Shown: in pieces, positions 34,607 through 43,183 of the stretch
How the letters are laid out: every line of letters starts with the position of its first letter
Position numbering within the stretch: the stretch's first letter is position 1
Source of the DNA: Symbiodinium natans
Lineage: Eukaryota; Sar; Dinophyceae; Suessiales; Symbiodiniaceae
Length of the DNA stretch: 64,000 nt
Reading direction: 5' to 3'
Assembly: GCA_905221605.1 (NCBI GenBank)
Contig: CAJNDS010000479.1
Span: forward strand, 5,001 to 69,000
Made by a program: the position numbers and the translations under genes
The notes under the pieces: generated by a model
Told to the model about the DNA's origin: nothing
What the model saw: the letters and a program-made list of their open reading frames with translations, nothing else
Database searches by the model: none

Positions 34607-35176
34607 TTATTTAGATTTTTTACTTCTTGATTGAAACATGGCTTTACACATATTTTCAGATTTTTCCTGTCTTCTTCTCAAAATTTCGGCGTTCATTGAT
34701 TTCATTTGTAATTGCAATAATTGTTGTTGCGTTAAATTTGCATAAGGATTTGAAAATTGATGTTGTGGCACAGTTGGCACAGTTGGCACTGGCGGAATTG
34801 CTTTTGTAACAGGCGGTTGTTGTTCTTGATATTGTGGCGGTGCCACTGAATTATTTTCATTATGTTCCGGTGCGAGAGGTTCAACGTTTATTTTTGCTTT
34901 GGTTCTAGGTGCTTGTCTTTTTACTGGTTTATCAATAATATTACTTGGTTTCTTTTCGCATTTTTCAGGATGGGTATATCTCAACGTTTTTATAGTCATC
35001 GTTTTTTTACAGTCCTTACATTCAGCAGGTTCTTTTACAACGTCACGAATTTTAACTCGTTTAGGTTCTTCCTTTTCTGGTTCAGGCATTGGTGCTTCGG
35101 TTTCAGGTTGCGCTTCGGTTGCTTCGTTTTCAGGTTCATCATTGACTGCTACAATTTCAGAGCTTTGATCTGTCAT
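34607..35176 (-). CDS. zinc-finger, Pro/Glu-rich protein, 189 aa
   Basis: Residues 1-40 are acidic and disordered. A single zinc site follows: C53, C56, H69 and C73 (CKDC ... YTHPEKC). Then comes a basic stretch (RQAPRTKAK), a Pro/Gln-rich linker (100-135), and a helical C-terminus. The Cys pattern resembles the single-finger proteins seen next to capsid genes in Polinton-like viruses, but I cannot name a family. No clear TCTA element is present on its strand; the start follows AACAATATATAT. Confidence 0.65.
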   Translation of the reverse strand: MTDQSSEIVAVNDEPENEATEAQPETEAPMPEPEKEEPKRVKIRDVVKEPAECKDCKKTMTIKTLRYTHPEKCEKKPSNIIDKPVKRQAPRTKAKINVEPLAPEHNENNSVAPPQYQEQQPPVTKAIPPVPTVPTVPQHQFSNPYANLTQQQLLQLQMKSMNAEILRRRQEKSENMCKAMFQSRSKKSK

Positions 35177-35209
35177 ATATATATTGTTCTATATATTTTC
35201 TATTACGTT

Positions 35210-36079
35210 TCATGTAGCATCGCTATTATGGAAGAGCAAAGAAAAACTGAGATCGACGCCGTTGAAGTCGATAAGGTTGCCCGTTTCATCAGTTATTCTA
35301 AAAGTTAGTCGTCTTATTGAACGACGCGAGACATTAACATAATCGTAATCTGTAACGCCGTAGGGGTCATTTATAATACCTGCGAAGGAAGCATTGACAG
35401 GAACTTTTTTTACGATCGCATTTGAAAAAGACGAAGGACTATGAAAATTATTATTTGACAGTTCTGGGCATGATATGTATAGGTCTTGGTGATGGAGAAG
35501 TTTAATAAAGCCGGTAGTCCATGGAGCGGACGAAGTGAAACTATCGCCTACCGTAACGTTAAAACTTAACACTTCATTTATAGAGTTCAAATTATTCAGA
35601 TCTACACTGTTGGAAAACGAACCTACGAAAGATGGAACGTCGGCATCAGTTAAGGGAATAAAAAGCACCTCTGTATAATTTGAGGATACCGTCATCTTAT
35701 TTGATATCGTGTTGTATGTGACGGTATAGGAATTTGACCGACCGCCACTATCAAAGAAAAAATTCAGTTGTGTCTGAATTGCATTTGCTAATTCCGGCGG
35801 TGAGTAATTTCCGACTGGTATTTCAATACGCCTATACGTTATGCCTTGCGGTGTAGCTGGTGCGATGATTTGATGTCTAAAATATAGATTTTGATTATTT
35901 GAGTTTATTGAATACCACGTATTCGGAATGGCTAGCTCGTGAACTTGCATAATAGTTCCGTCGGGTATTTCAAAGGTCTCCCTTAATTCAATTTGAAAGT
36001 CGCTTATTCCACGACTGTTTGAAGTTCGGTATTTTGAATTTACATAAACCTTTTTATATGTCAATGGTCTGATACTCAT
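35210..36079 (-). CDS. probable minor capsid (penton-like) protein, 289 aa
   Basis: Residues 1-120 carry a pattern typical of PLV, virophage and NCLDV penton proteins: a short basic N-terminus, YKKVYVNSKYRT, a strand with VHELAIPNTWYSIN, NQNLYFRH, then an I-PxGNYSPPELANAIQ segment. The rest is beta-rich, as expected for a single jelly roll. Length is close to the usual 250-300 aa. I chose the ATG at 36079; a longer frame from 36196 would overlap the divergent lipase gene and adds a stretch that looks non-coding. It is divergent from the lipase gene across 53 bases. Assigned by eye; a structure prediction would confirm it. Confidence 0.7.
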   Translation of the reverse strand: MSIRPLTYKKVYVNSKYRTSNSRGISDFQIELRETFEIPDGTIMQVHELAIPNTWYSINSNNQNLYFRHQIIAPATPQGITYRRIEIPVGNYSPPELANAIQTQLNFFFDSGGRSNSYTVTYNTISNKMTVSSNYTEVLFIPLTDADVPSFVGSFSNSVDLNNLNSINEVLSFNVTVGDSFTSSAPWTTGFIKLLHHQDLYISCPELSNNNFHSPSSFSNAIVKKVPVNASFAGIINDPYGVTDYDYVNVSRRSIRRLTFRITDETGNLIDFNGVDLSFSLLFHNSDAT

Positions 36080-36132
36080 AATATTGTTATATAATATAAT
36101 TGATATAAATAATTTATAATCTTTTTTATATA

Positions 36133-36684
36133 ATGTCAAAAATACAATCACAACTAAATCAAATGTTTGAACATAACGGCAAAATTTCAAATACACAGGG
36201 TATTAAATTAGCATATGATCGAGATAATAAAATATATATTCGAGGGAATAAAATGTATGTTGGCGGAACAACTTCAACGAGGGACTGGCAACAAAATTTC
36301 ACAAAATTAAAAACTGGTGGAATTAGAGACATGGATCGCTACAAAGAAGCTAGGCGAGTATTAATGGAAAATCCGCAAGTGGATATGCTATTAGGGCACA
36401 GTATGGGCGGCAGTGTTGTTTTAGAGTTAAACAAAGAGTTTAAGGACAAAAATTATAAAACTAGAACATACGATGCTCCCGTGGTAAGTTTGATTGCACC
36501 TATTTTTGGTTTAGATAAACCGACAGAACAGCATAAGCGATTTAGAAAAACTGGCGATATTGTTAGTAGTCTTGATAGTGGAGCAATTAATTATAACACA
36601 AATACATTCAATCCTGTAAAAAATCACGATATAGACGAACTTTTGAATATAGATGAAACAATCCCCGAGCAAGGATGGTTTTGA
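36133..36684 (+). CDS. lipase-like alpha/beta hydrolase, 183 aa
   Basis: Contains the nucleophile elbow GHSMGGS with Ser90. The upstream YVGGTTSTRDWQQNF resembles the oxyanion-hole strand of class 3 lipases. Candidate partners are Asp142 (TGDIVS) and His165 (NHDID), giving a full Ser-Asp-His triad in the usual order. It is shorter than most cellular lipases, as expected for a compact viral form, and has no signal peptide or membrane segment. Lipases occur in some Polinton-like viruses and virophages, where a role in membrane breach or virion entry has been suggested. It sits between the two capsid genes, consistent with a virion component; that part is inference. Confidence 0.75.
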   Translation: MSKIQSQLNQMFEHNGKISNTQGIKLAYDRDNKIYIRGNKMYVGGTTSTRDWQQNFTKLKTGGIRDMDRYKEARRVLMENPQVDMLLGHSMGGSVVLELNKEFKDKNYKTRTYDAPVVSLIAPIFGLDKPTEQHKRFRKTGDIVSSLDSGAINYNTNTFNPVKNHDIDELLNIDETIPEQGWF

Positions 36685-36707
36685 ATTATCTAAAACAATA
36701 TAATATA

Positions 36708-36956
36708 ATGCTTAATAAGGTCAGGAAACCGAAGGAACAAACGCGGGTAGGAAAAGCCCCCGAAAACGTCCAATTTAAAAACAAGCTTACGAAAAGCATC
36801 AACAATTCATCTTATGAAACTATTAGGGGAATTGTTGAAGCCGATGCAACGGCAGTATCACAACCGCAATTAGAAAAACCAATTTCAAAAAATATTAACA
36901 ATTTAAATTCACATAAAAAATATAATAATATTAATAATAAAAAATCTAATAAATAA
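36708..36956 (+). CDS. hypothetical protein, 82 aa
   Basis: No family recognised. Basic and Asn/Lys-rich, with a low-complexity Asn/Lys C-terminus. The ATG at 36708 is chosen because a TCTA element lies at 36689-36692, 15 bases before it; an upstream in-frame ATG at 36675 overlaps the lipase stop. It precedes the major capsid gene by 10 bases. Confidence 0.55.
   Translation: MLNKVRKPKEQTRVGKAPENVQFKNKLTKSINNSSYETIRGIVEADATAVSQPQLEKPISKNINNLNSHKKYNNINNKKSNK
36945..36948 (+). promoter_or_regulatory. TCTA element before the major capsid gene
   Basis: AAAAAATCTAATAAATAATA lies 18 bases before the start at 36967. It is the clearest of a set of TCTA cores in AT-rich sequence placed 10-20 bases upstream of putative virion genes. 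The same core is described for Mavirus genes and CroV late genes. Confidence 0.55.
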
Positions 36957-36966
36957 TATATAAGTT

Positions 36967-38433
36967 ATGGATTTAGTTATTGCTGAAACACAGGATAATA
37001 TGATAAACTCGTTACAGTTCGGACTTCCCGAAAGTGCCGCGTATATCACCGATCGTAAGCAGGTTCATTTCCCTAGTGTATCCGGAAATATTTTTAGTTC
37101 AAATAATGGTAATAAATATATTAAATTTGTGATCACGGGAGAAGACAACAATTACATCGATATGTCCAGCATTTGCTTATTTTTTGATGTTGTGAATACA
37201 TCACAGACAGCAGGAGAATATTTAAGACCATTAGGTGAAAGCCACGCCTTTTTCACTCGTTATAGATGCAATGCGGCAGGACAACAAATTAACGACATCG
37301 ATAATTATAATTTAGTATGCGAAGAAATGAAATCTTTTAAAAGCGAAGAAGTAAGAAATTTAGACGACATCCAAGAAGGTTGTTTAACACGATACGACAG
37401 CCGAATTAATAGACTTTATGCATTTGCAATTGAAGGACACGATGCTGTCGCTACTACTGGTAGAAATGATAGAGGAATTGTTTTACCAAAACTTACAAGA
37501 GCTAACACGACAGGAATTGAGCAAGGTAAATTCGTTCGGATGGGACATAAGCCATGTTGCGGGTTCGTTCAATCTGGGTATTATCCTCCGATTAGGTATT
37601 GTCCGTTAGAATTTATTTTTGAAATTTGTTCCGATGCACAAGAACCGGTAATCAATCCGGCTACGCCGGTAGCAGGAACACAGGCAGAAGACGATGTTAA
37701 TGGTTTATATTTTACCACAAGAAACACAACTACCTCGTGGGCAATTCAAAATTGTATCCTTCGATGCGAATTAATCACAGTCGACAATTCCGTCAATAAT
37801 AACGTGGTTTCGCATTTATTGAAAGGGGGTCGGCTTCGTATGGTTTATCCAGCCTATCACAGTTTTTCACAATCTTTCGCGGCAGGAAATACCGAAATCA
37901 ATATGAATATTGTTAAGTCTTCAACACGATTATCACAAATGTTCTTTACCCTTTCTAATTCACAGATTGATAACAATAACACAGCGGCAAATTTTGCGAA
38001 GAAAAAATGGACATGGTTTTATCATCCTATGTCGGCGTCAATTGATAATTTAGAAGGTGTGATCGACAGCACCAAACAAATTTCATATTATGTTCAGATC
38101 GCTAACAAAAAGTTCCCCGAACAAGCGGTAGAAAGTTTAGCAGAAGCAATGTATTTTCTACGCCGTGCCGTTAATGTTATGTCTCCGTTTTATGACGGTT
38201 TTTCAATTGACATTTACAGATACGCTAACGATAAGTTTATTGGTGGAATAAATTTCGATAAGCAACCTGATATGAATTTTACCGGTTCTAATACTAAAAT
38301 GGGTTCCTTATTAACTTTTAAATTGAAAGGGGCGAACAACACCTTCGCATTAGGCGTAGAACAGGTATATGTTACGCTCGTTTCAGAACATGTTTTTGAG
38401 CTCTCCGAAAGTGCCTCGACTGTTCTCGATTAA
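36967..38433 (+). CDS. major capsid protein, double jelly roll, 488 aa
   Basis: The N-terminal part has the PLV capsid signature: LPESAAYITDRKQVHFPS, then NGNKYIKFVITG, a CLFFDVVN strand, LRPLGESHAFFTRYRCNAAG and a DIDNYN segment. The second half carries WAIQNCILRCELITVDNSV, HLLKGGRLRMVYPAYHS and VKSSTRLSQMFFTL, matching the second jelly roll. A length near 490 aa is normal for the family. Trimers would form the hexagonal capsomers of the icosahedral shell. It is preceded by a TCTA element and followed by a strong hairpin that overlaps the start of the fibre gene. The frame is uninterrupted, so it could still be functional. Confidence 0.85.
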   Translation: MDLVIAETQDNMINSLQFGLPESAAYITDRKQVHFPSVSGNIFSSNNGNKYIKFVITGEDNNYIDMSSICLFFDVVNTSQTAGEYLRPLGESHAFFTRYRCNAAGQQINDIDNYNLVCEEMKSFKSEEVRNLDDIQEGCLTRYDSRINRLYAFAIEGHDAVATTGRNDRGIVLPKLTRANTTGIEQGKFVRMGHKPCCGFVQSGYYPPIRYCPLEFIFEICSDAQEPVINPATPVAGTQAEDDVNGLYFTTRNTTTSWAIQNCILRCELITVDNSVNNNVVSHLLKGGRLRMVYPAYHSFSQSFAAGNTEINMNIVKSSTRLSQMFFTLSNSQIDNNNTAANFAKKKWTWFYHPMSASIDNLEGVIDSTKQISYYVQIANKKFPEQAVESLAEAMYFLRRAVNVMSPFYDGFSIDIYRYANDKFIGGINFDKQPDMNFTGSNTKMGSLLTFKLKGANNTFALGVEQVYVTLVSEHVFELSESASTVLD

Positions 38434-38459
38434 ATTGAGATCTGACAAAAGAAATAAAA

Positions 38460-38498
38460 CATTATTAAATTAAATAAAATCTACTTAATTTAATAATG
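38460..38498. terminator. 14-bp perfect hairpin, end of the capsid gene and start of the fibre gene
   Basis: CATTATTAAATTAA and TTAATTTAATAATG are exact inverted repeats around an 11-base loop. The loop contains TCTA (38480-38483), and the second arm includes the ATG of the fibre gene (38496-38498). It may combine a 3'-end signal for the capsid transcript with a promoter for the next gene. Confidence 0.65.
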
Positions 38499-40814
38499 GC
38501 TTCTATAAACAACTTAACCACGCTTTACGCGAACGAAATTTACAAAATTTTTTCAACAGGGGCAACTGAAATAAGCGATCAGTACGCCACCAAAACAGAA
38601 GTAGAAAACACTAACTCGGCTAATACTTCTAATATAGCAACAAATACAGCAGATATAGCAGTTTTAAACACGAAACAACTTCAAAACTTCCAGAATATTA
38701 GTTCAATAACACATTTGTTAAACACAGACTACCAAACAAACGCCACGCTAACAACGAATTTTTACAATAAAGCAGAAATAGACACGACCTTTACTAATTA
38801 CTATACACAAACACAAATAGACACGAATTTATCAACTAATTATTACAATATAACACAAACACAAGCGAATTATTATGATAAAACATATATCGATGCTAAT
38901 ATTGGTGGCGGAGGCTACACTGATACAGAAATTGATAATTTACTTTCTTTAAGAGTTCCATTAAGTGATTTTACCGATAGATTTAGTGCCAATCCTATTA
39001 TTGATTGTTCAGCCCCGACCATTATTCATAGTGGTTTAACGTTAAATAATTCAACAGTAAATATAAGTCCAGTAGCGGGACTAACTTTTAGTAATCAAAC
39101 GGGAGGAGGAGATAAAGTCCTCGCAGAGTTTAAAAATGCAACGAGTTATATAACTTTACAAGGCGATAAGATATTTTGTAATAATACATCAGATGATGCT
39201 ATTAAACAATTAGATTTAACAAATAATAACGCAGGTTATAAAATGTCTGGAAAAATAGAAACGCCGACAGGTGGTCTAGTAGTAGAAAATACAGCAGATG
39301 CTAATTTATCTTTTACGGTTCGGAACACTGATAATTATTTTACCTTTAATAATGACAGTATAGATTGTTATAATTCCGTAGGTGATACAGGAAGAATATT
39401 AAATCTAAATAATAATGCTAATCAATATGTTAAATCACATTCATTATTAGTAGATACAGGATCAAATACATTAACAGGCGGATATACATTAGATGTTGTT
39501 GATGATGCTATCGTTAGACAAAATTTAAGAGTAGATGGTAATTTAGACTTATCAAATGATTTAAATTTTGATGGTGAAAATTGTAATATTTCTAATAATT
39601 CAGGACTTACGTTTTATAAAGATACAACAGATGCGAGTAATGTTTTAACTGTAAAAAATGCACAAGGATATTTAAAATTTAATTCATATAATATTAATGC
39701 TTATAATACAAGCAATGACAGTTCTTCATTACTTTTATTGAATACATTAAACGGCAGTGGCGTTTATTGTTTAAGTTTAGGCATTGGAGCAATTCAAGGA
39801 GCAAATAAATTAAATGTAAGTGGTGGTAATGCTAATTTTGGTAGTACATCATCATTTCAAAATATAGCAACTTTTAATAGTGATATTTATGTTAATAATT
39901 CAGGTAGAATATTTCAAAGAGCAGACGCTAATAATTCATTGAATGTAATATCAACGCAAGAAATTAATTTTTCATTACAATCAAATAGAACAACCGATCC
40001 TACAACAGGAACAATAGCGTTACAATTAAACGACACTAACGGAATTACTATTAATAGAGCAGTTACAAATAACTTAACATTTAATAGTATTGGTAATATA
40101 GTTGGAGAGGCAGATGTTATTAGTTGGGGGCGTTTTATGTTCCAGAATAGTAGCGAATTAAAAGAAGTTTTGGATGGTCAATATAAATTATTTGTTAGGA
40201 ATGGTGACACATTAGGTGATATTAATTTAACAGTTGGTTTAGAAAGTAGCACGCCAGAAATTAAAATAACAAATGGTAAAGTTAAGATGAATAATTTAGA
40301 AATAACGCAAGAAACAATAAGCACCGTAGACCAGATACAGTTTTTAAATACCGATGCAGGTGGTGAATATGCATTTTATTTTGGCAGTGTTTCAGTGTCG
40401 AATGATGTATTTTCAATTTCACCAAGTGGCATTCTCGTTAATGGTGATATTGAATATACTGGGTCTTTAATTCCAAGTTCTGATAAACGATTGAAAAAAG
40501 ACATTAAGGAACTTAATCAAAAAAAGGCAGTGGAATTAGTTAAATACATTGTTCCAAAAACATATCGTTTTATTGATGAAAGACAACAAGGAAAATCCTG
40601 TTGTGGTTTTATTGCTAATGATTTTATGGAAACGAAGAAGATGCCAGATGAATGGCAGAATATAGTTAAAGAAGGCAAAGATGGATATTTAAAGTTTGAT
40701 TATACAATGACAACACCCATTTTATGGAGTGCTTTACAACATGCATTGAATGAAATAGATAAATTGAAAAAGGAAGTAAATAGGATGAAGAAGAATAAAA
40801 ACTATAGTGATTAA
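38496..40814 (+). CDS. fibre/spike protein with C-terminal peptidase S74 chaperone, 772 aa
   Basis: Residues 1-150 look like a trimeric stalk: NTSNIATNTADIAVLNTKQ-type heptads, then several YYTQTQIDTN / YYDKTYIDAN steps. Residues 150-655 are Asn/Thr-rich repeats expected to form beta structure. From about residue 660 a peptidase S74 (endosialidase intramolecular chaperone) domain begins with SSDKRLKKDI, including the Ser for autocleavage, followed by CGFIANDF and the LKFDYTMTTPILWSALQ helix. In phage and viral fibres this domain assembles the trimer and then cuts itself off. The gene lies directly after the capsid gene and shares its TCTA control, so a vertex spike for host attachment is likely. 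Confidence 0.8.
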   Translation: MASINNLTTLYANEIYKIFSTGATEISDQYATKTEVENTNSANTSNIATNTADIAVLNTKQLQNFQNISSITHLLNTDYQTNATLTTNFYNKAEIDTTFTNYYTQTQIDTNLSTNYYNITQTQANYYDKTYIDANIGGGGYTDTEIDNLLSLRVPLSDFTDRFSANPIIDCSAPTIIHSGLTLNNSTVNISPVAGLTFSNQTGGGDKVLAEFKNATSYITLQGDKIFCNNTSDDAIKQLDLTNNNAGYKMSGKIETPTGGLVVENTADANLSFTVRNTDNYFTFNNDSIDCYNSVGDTGRILNLNNNANQYVKSHSLLVDTGSNTLTGGYTLDVVDDAIVRQNLRVDGNLDLSNDLNFDGENCNISNNSGLTFYKDTTDASNVLTVKNAQGYLKFNSYNINAYNTSNDSSSLLLLNTLNGSGVYCLSLGIGAIQGANKLNVSGGNANFGSTSSFQNIATFNSDIYVNNSGRIFQRADANNSLNVISTQEINFSLQSNRTTDPTTGTIALQLNDTNGITINRAVTNNLTFNSIGNIVGEADVISWGRFMFQNSSELKEVLDGQYKLFVRNGDTLGDINLTVGLESSTPEIKITNGKVKMNNLEITQETISTVDQIQFLNTDAGGEYAFYFGSVSVSNDVFSISPSGILVNGDIEYTGSLIPSSDKRLKKDIKELNQKKAVELVKYIVPKTYRFIDERQQGKSCCGFIANDFMETKKMPDEWQNIVKEGKDGYLKFDYTMTTPILWSALQHALNEIDKLKKEVNRMKKNKNYSD

Positions 40815-40824
40815 AAATATTTTA

Positions 40825-40828
40825 TCTA
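40825..40828 (+). promoter_or_regulatory. TCTA element before the 69-aa gene
   Basis: TTTTATCTAATATATTTATA, 13 bases upstream of the ATG at 40841; one of the TCTA set. Confidence 0.45.
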
Positions 40829-40840
40829 ATATATTTATAT

Positions 40841-41050
40841 ATGGGTTCTAAAACATCTAAAAATACTGCCACTGAAAATATGCAAAAAATAAAAGAACTT
40901 GATATAGATGAAAAAACTAAAACTGATATTTTACTATTCAATACATTGAAGGATTGTATAGAAAGGATTGAAAAATTAGAGGAAACGAAGAGCGATAAAT
41001 TGGTATATAAATTACCCGCTATAAATTTGTGTAGTTATTCATTGATTTGA
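40841..41050 (+). CDS. small protein with N-myristoylation signal, 69 aa
   Basis: Starts MGSKTSK, which fits the myristoylation consensus (Gly2, Ser at position 6 after Met removal is counted, basic residue following). The remainder is a charged helix (residues 14-55) with heptad-like spacing. It follows the fibre gene by 26 bases and has its own TCTA element, so it is probably made late. A membrane-anchored virion or assembly factor is a reasonable guess; no family was recognised. Confidence 0.6.
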   Translation: MGSKTSKNTATENMQKIKELDIDEKTKTDILLFNTLKDCIERIEKLEETKSDKLVYKLPAINLCSYSLI

Positions 41051-41054
41051 TGAG

Positions 41055-41094
41055 ATTTCATAAAATAATTTGGAATAATATTATTTTATGAAAT
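41055..41094. terminator. 15-bp perfect AT hairpin
   Basis: ATTTCATAAAATAAT and ATTATTTTATGAAAT are exact inverted repeats around a 10-base loop, starting 4 bases after the stop of the 69-aa gene. It is the strongest of the 3'-end hairpins in the element. A shorter relative lies near 42150-42175, at the end of the convergent ATPase gene. Confidence 0.7.
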
Positions 41095-41159
41095 ATTTTT
41101 TTTTTGAAATATATTTTTCATAAAATATTTTTTTTTGAAATATATATTTTAATAAATTT

Positions 41160-42150
41160 TTATACTGCTTTTGCACCTCTTCTCTCTTCCTTTCTTACCT
41201 CACCCTTCCCGCGGTCTTTGCGCTAGAACTGGTAGAGTGAATGCATCTCTCTCTCTTTCCCCTCTCGTCTCTTTTTTTTCTCTTTCAGTCACGTTTTTTT
41301 TGTGGTTGTTGTTGAATTTTTGTTATGATGTAGCATTTTTTGGCTCGTTTTTCATAGCACACATGGCGCTCTTTAGTCCGATGTGTGGAACTGGTTCCAG
41401 CGACGAACCTGTCATTTTGGTTTCTTTGGTTTGCACTAGTTTTTACATTTTATAACAACAAATAAAAAAATATGTTGTTGTTTATTTACGATGCTTTTCC
41501 ATCCAAGGTATGCACCAGACAGCAGTGGGCGGTGTCTCGGATTTATAGCAAGTTTTATTTTTTGTTATATATATTTGTTCTATTTATTGGTTTTTAGTTT
41601 GTTTATTTTTATGCAACACAAGGATCAATGCTTCTCTACTAATTGGTTTCTGGAGTTCGAGAAGATGCTCCAGAACAGGAACCGGTATCTGATGTCAAAA
41701 AACGACTACAACGCCACTCGACCCACACCGCCCACCAAGCCAATGCCAAAAAGACGTCCAGAGTGCACCACGTCAAAGGTGATCCCAAAAAAAGCGATGC
41801 CGGCACAGCCCACGTCACCGCCACCAAAAAAGGGCGTGCCAATTGGGTTGGTGAGGAAAATGATCGTTTCTTATCTGAATTTTTTGTGTTTTATACATGG
41901 GTTTTGTTTTGTGTATTAGCAATTTTTTTTATAAAATACAATCCAAGGACAAGAACGACAAGAACAAGGGCAAGGTCATTCCACCACCAGCAAAGGGGAA
42001 GGATGGCAGGCAACTCGACAAAAATTAAAACAACCTAAAACCTTAAAACCCTAAAACCCTATCTATCCAAGGTGATCCGGCGAGATGAGTGGCACCGATT
42101 TCTTCTTCGTCCGAGGTGGAAAAAGAGAAGACGCGGAATAATAAATAATA
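41160..42150 (+). other. host-like insert, possibly a spliced gene
   Basis: About 1 kb of mixed composition, with CT-rich tracts, GC-rich codons and a CCCTAAAACCCTAAAACCCT telomere-like run (about 42038-42062), placed between two viral 3'-end hairpins. Candidate exons: 41642-41850 encodes a Pro/Lys-rich frame (FEKMLQNRNRYLMSK onward) ending at GTGAGG, a good 5' splice site. 41948-42028 encodes KGKVIPPPAKGKDGRQLDKN in matching phase and stops at TAA. A CTACTAAT branch-like sequence and a GGAG acceptor precede the first exon. No family recognised. It may be a captured host gene, a decayed gene or host DNA inserted later. Confidence 0.45.
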
Positions 42151-42209
42151 AAATAATTTGAAATAATTTTATGAATAATTTTTTATGAATAAATTTTTAT
42201 GAATAAATT

Positions 42210-42977
42210 TTATAATTCTGATGATATTGTCATAGCTTTTTCAAAGCGAATAAAGAACATACGATTTATATCTTTTGCATTTGTATTTATATATAAGAAT
42301 GAATAGGGGGCATCGTTTATAGCTATTCTATACATTTCATACAATTCTTCTTTATTCACCAATGCGGAATTTTCTTCTAGAAATGAATTTACCTCATTCA
42401 TATTTTTCAATCGGAATATAAATAAAGCGGACGTATTTAACCTTACGATTGGAGCGAGGACATTATATTTTTGAGTTGATAATAATACAGATATTGCATT
42501 GTGACGACCACGAGTAAATAGGGAATGTAATATATTTGAATACCTTACGAATTTTGGATCGTCCGCGAAATCATCAATAACAATTAATATTGAATGTAAA
42601 TGTTTTTGCTTATTCTTTTTTTGATAGTCTATAACTTTATGTTGCGTTTTTATAATCTGATTTAATGCTTCTGGATTATATTCCTCGAAATATGTTTTTT
42701 CTTTTTCTGTATCTACATTCATATTTTCCGATATATGTTTTTTTACACTATTCCATGTGTCATCGACATGAACGCTAGGACTGAATATAAATATTCTTTC
42801 AAAGGAGCCTTTATAAATATTCAATATGAGATTTTGTATCAATACCGTTTTACCGCCTGTCGAAGAGGCTACCAATATGCCCCTGAATGGAAGCGACGGC
42901 ATCATATCATATTTTGAGTTTTTGTATTTGTATTCAGGTATGTCTATTGGTTTGACGATCGGAATGCTATTATTCAT
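42210..42977 (-). CDS. genome-packaging ATPase, FtsK/HerA (A32) type, 255 aa
   Basis: Walker A is GILVASSTGGKT (residues 33-44, Lys43), a variant of the usual GxTGSGKS that lacks one Gly/Ser. Walker B is LIVIDDF (Asp135, Asp136). A TRGRH segment at 155-159 fits the arginine-finger region, and STQ with Gln169 fits the sensor motif. The size matches PLV and virophage packaging ATPases (about 240-280 aa). It would pump DNA into the preformed capsid. It is the only minus-strand gene on the right half and converges on the host-like insert. TCTA (minus strand, 42988-42991) lies 10 bases upstream of the start. Confidence 0.85.
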   Translation of the reverse strand: MNNSIPIVKPIDIPEYKYKNSKYDMMPSLPFRGILVASSTGGKTVLIQNLILNIYKGSFERIFIFSPSVHVDDTWNSVKKHISENMNVDTEKEKTYFEEYNPEALNQIIKTQHKVIDYQKKNKQKHLHSILIVIDDFADDPKFVRYSNILHSLFTRGRHNAISVLLSTQKYNVLAPIVRLNTSALFIFRLKNMNEVNSFLEENSALVNKEELYEMYRIAINDAPYSFLYINTNAKDINRMFFIRFEKAMTISSEL

Positions 42978-43014
42978 TATAAATACATAGAAGATTTTAT
43001 ATTTTAATTATATA

Positions 43015-43164
43015 ATGAATTACGACAAATACATAGAGGCGATAAATGAAATAGAAGACGTCGAACAAATAATAATAACCGAGCCACGATATAGGCGCTG
43101 TTGTTATTCCGTTTTGGAAATTTGCAAGGGAGTTTTACAGTATTTAAAATTTAAGAAAAATTAA
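43015..43164 (+). CDS. hypothetical small protein, 49 aa
   Basis: A short intact frame, divergent from the ATPase gene across 37 bases. The N-terminal half is acidic (EAINEIEDVEQ). The C-terminal half contains a CC pair and a basic, hydrophobic end (GVLQYLKFKKN). No family recognised. The codon usage and AT bias fit the virus, and the next gene follows after 19 bases. Confidence 0.5.
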   Translation: MNYDKYIEAINEIEDVEQIIITEPRYRRCCYSVLEICKGVLQYLKFKKN

Positions 43165-43183
43165 AAATCTAATAAAAAATAAT

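Noticed and set aside
36080-36196. Longer start for the minor capsid gene (328 aa)
   Set aside because: The extra 39 codons overlap the divergent lipase gene and translate AT-rich intergenic DNA; homologous proteins begin near the chosen start.
41491-41919. A 142-aa membrane protein
   Set aside because: The hydrophobic part translates a T-rich, intron-like stretch; only the 3' half looks coding, better explained as an exon.
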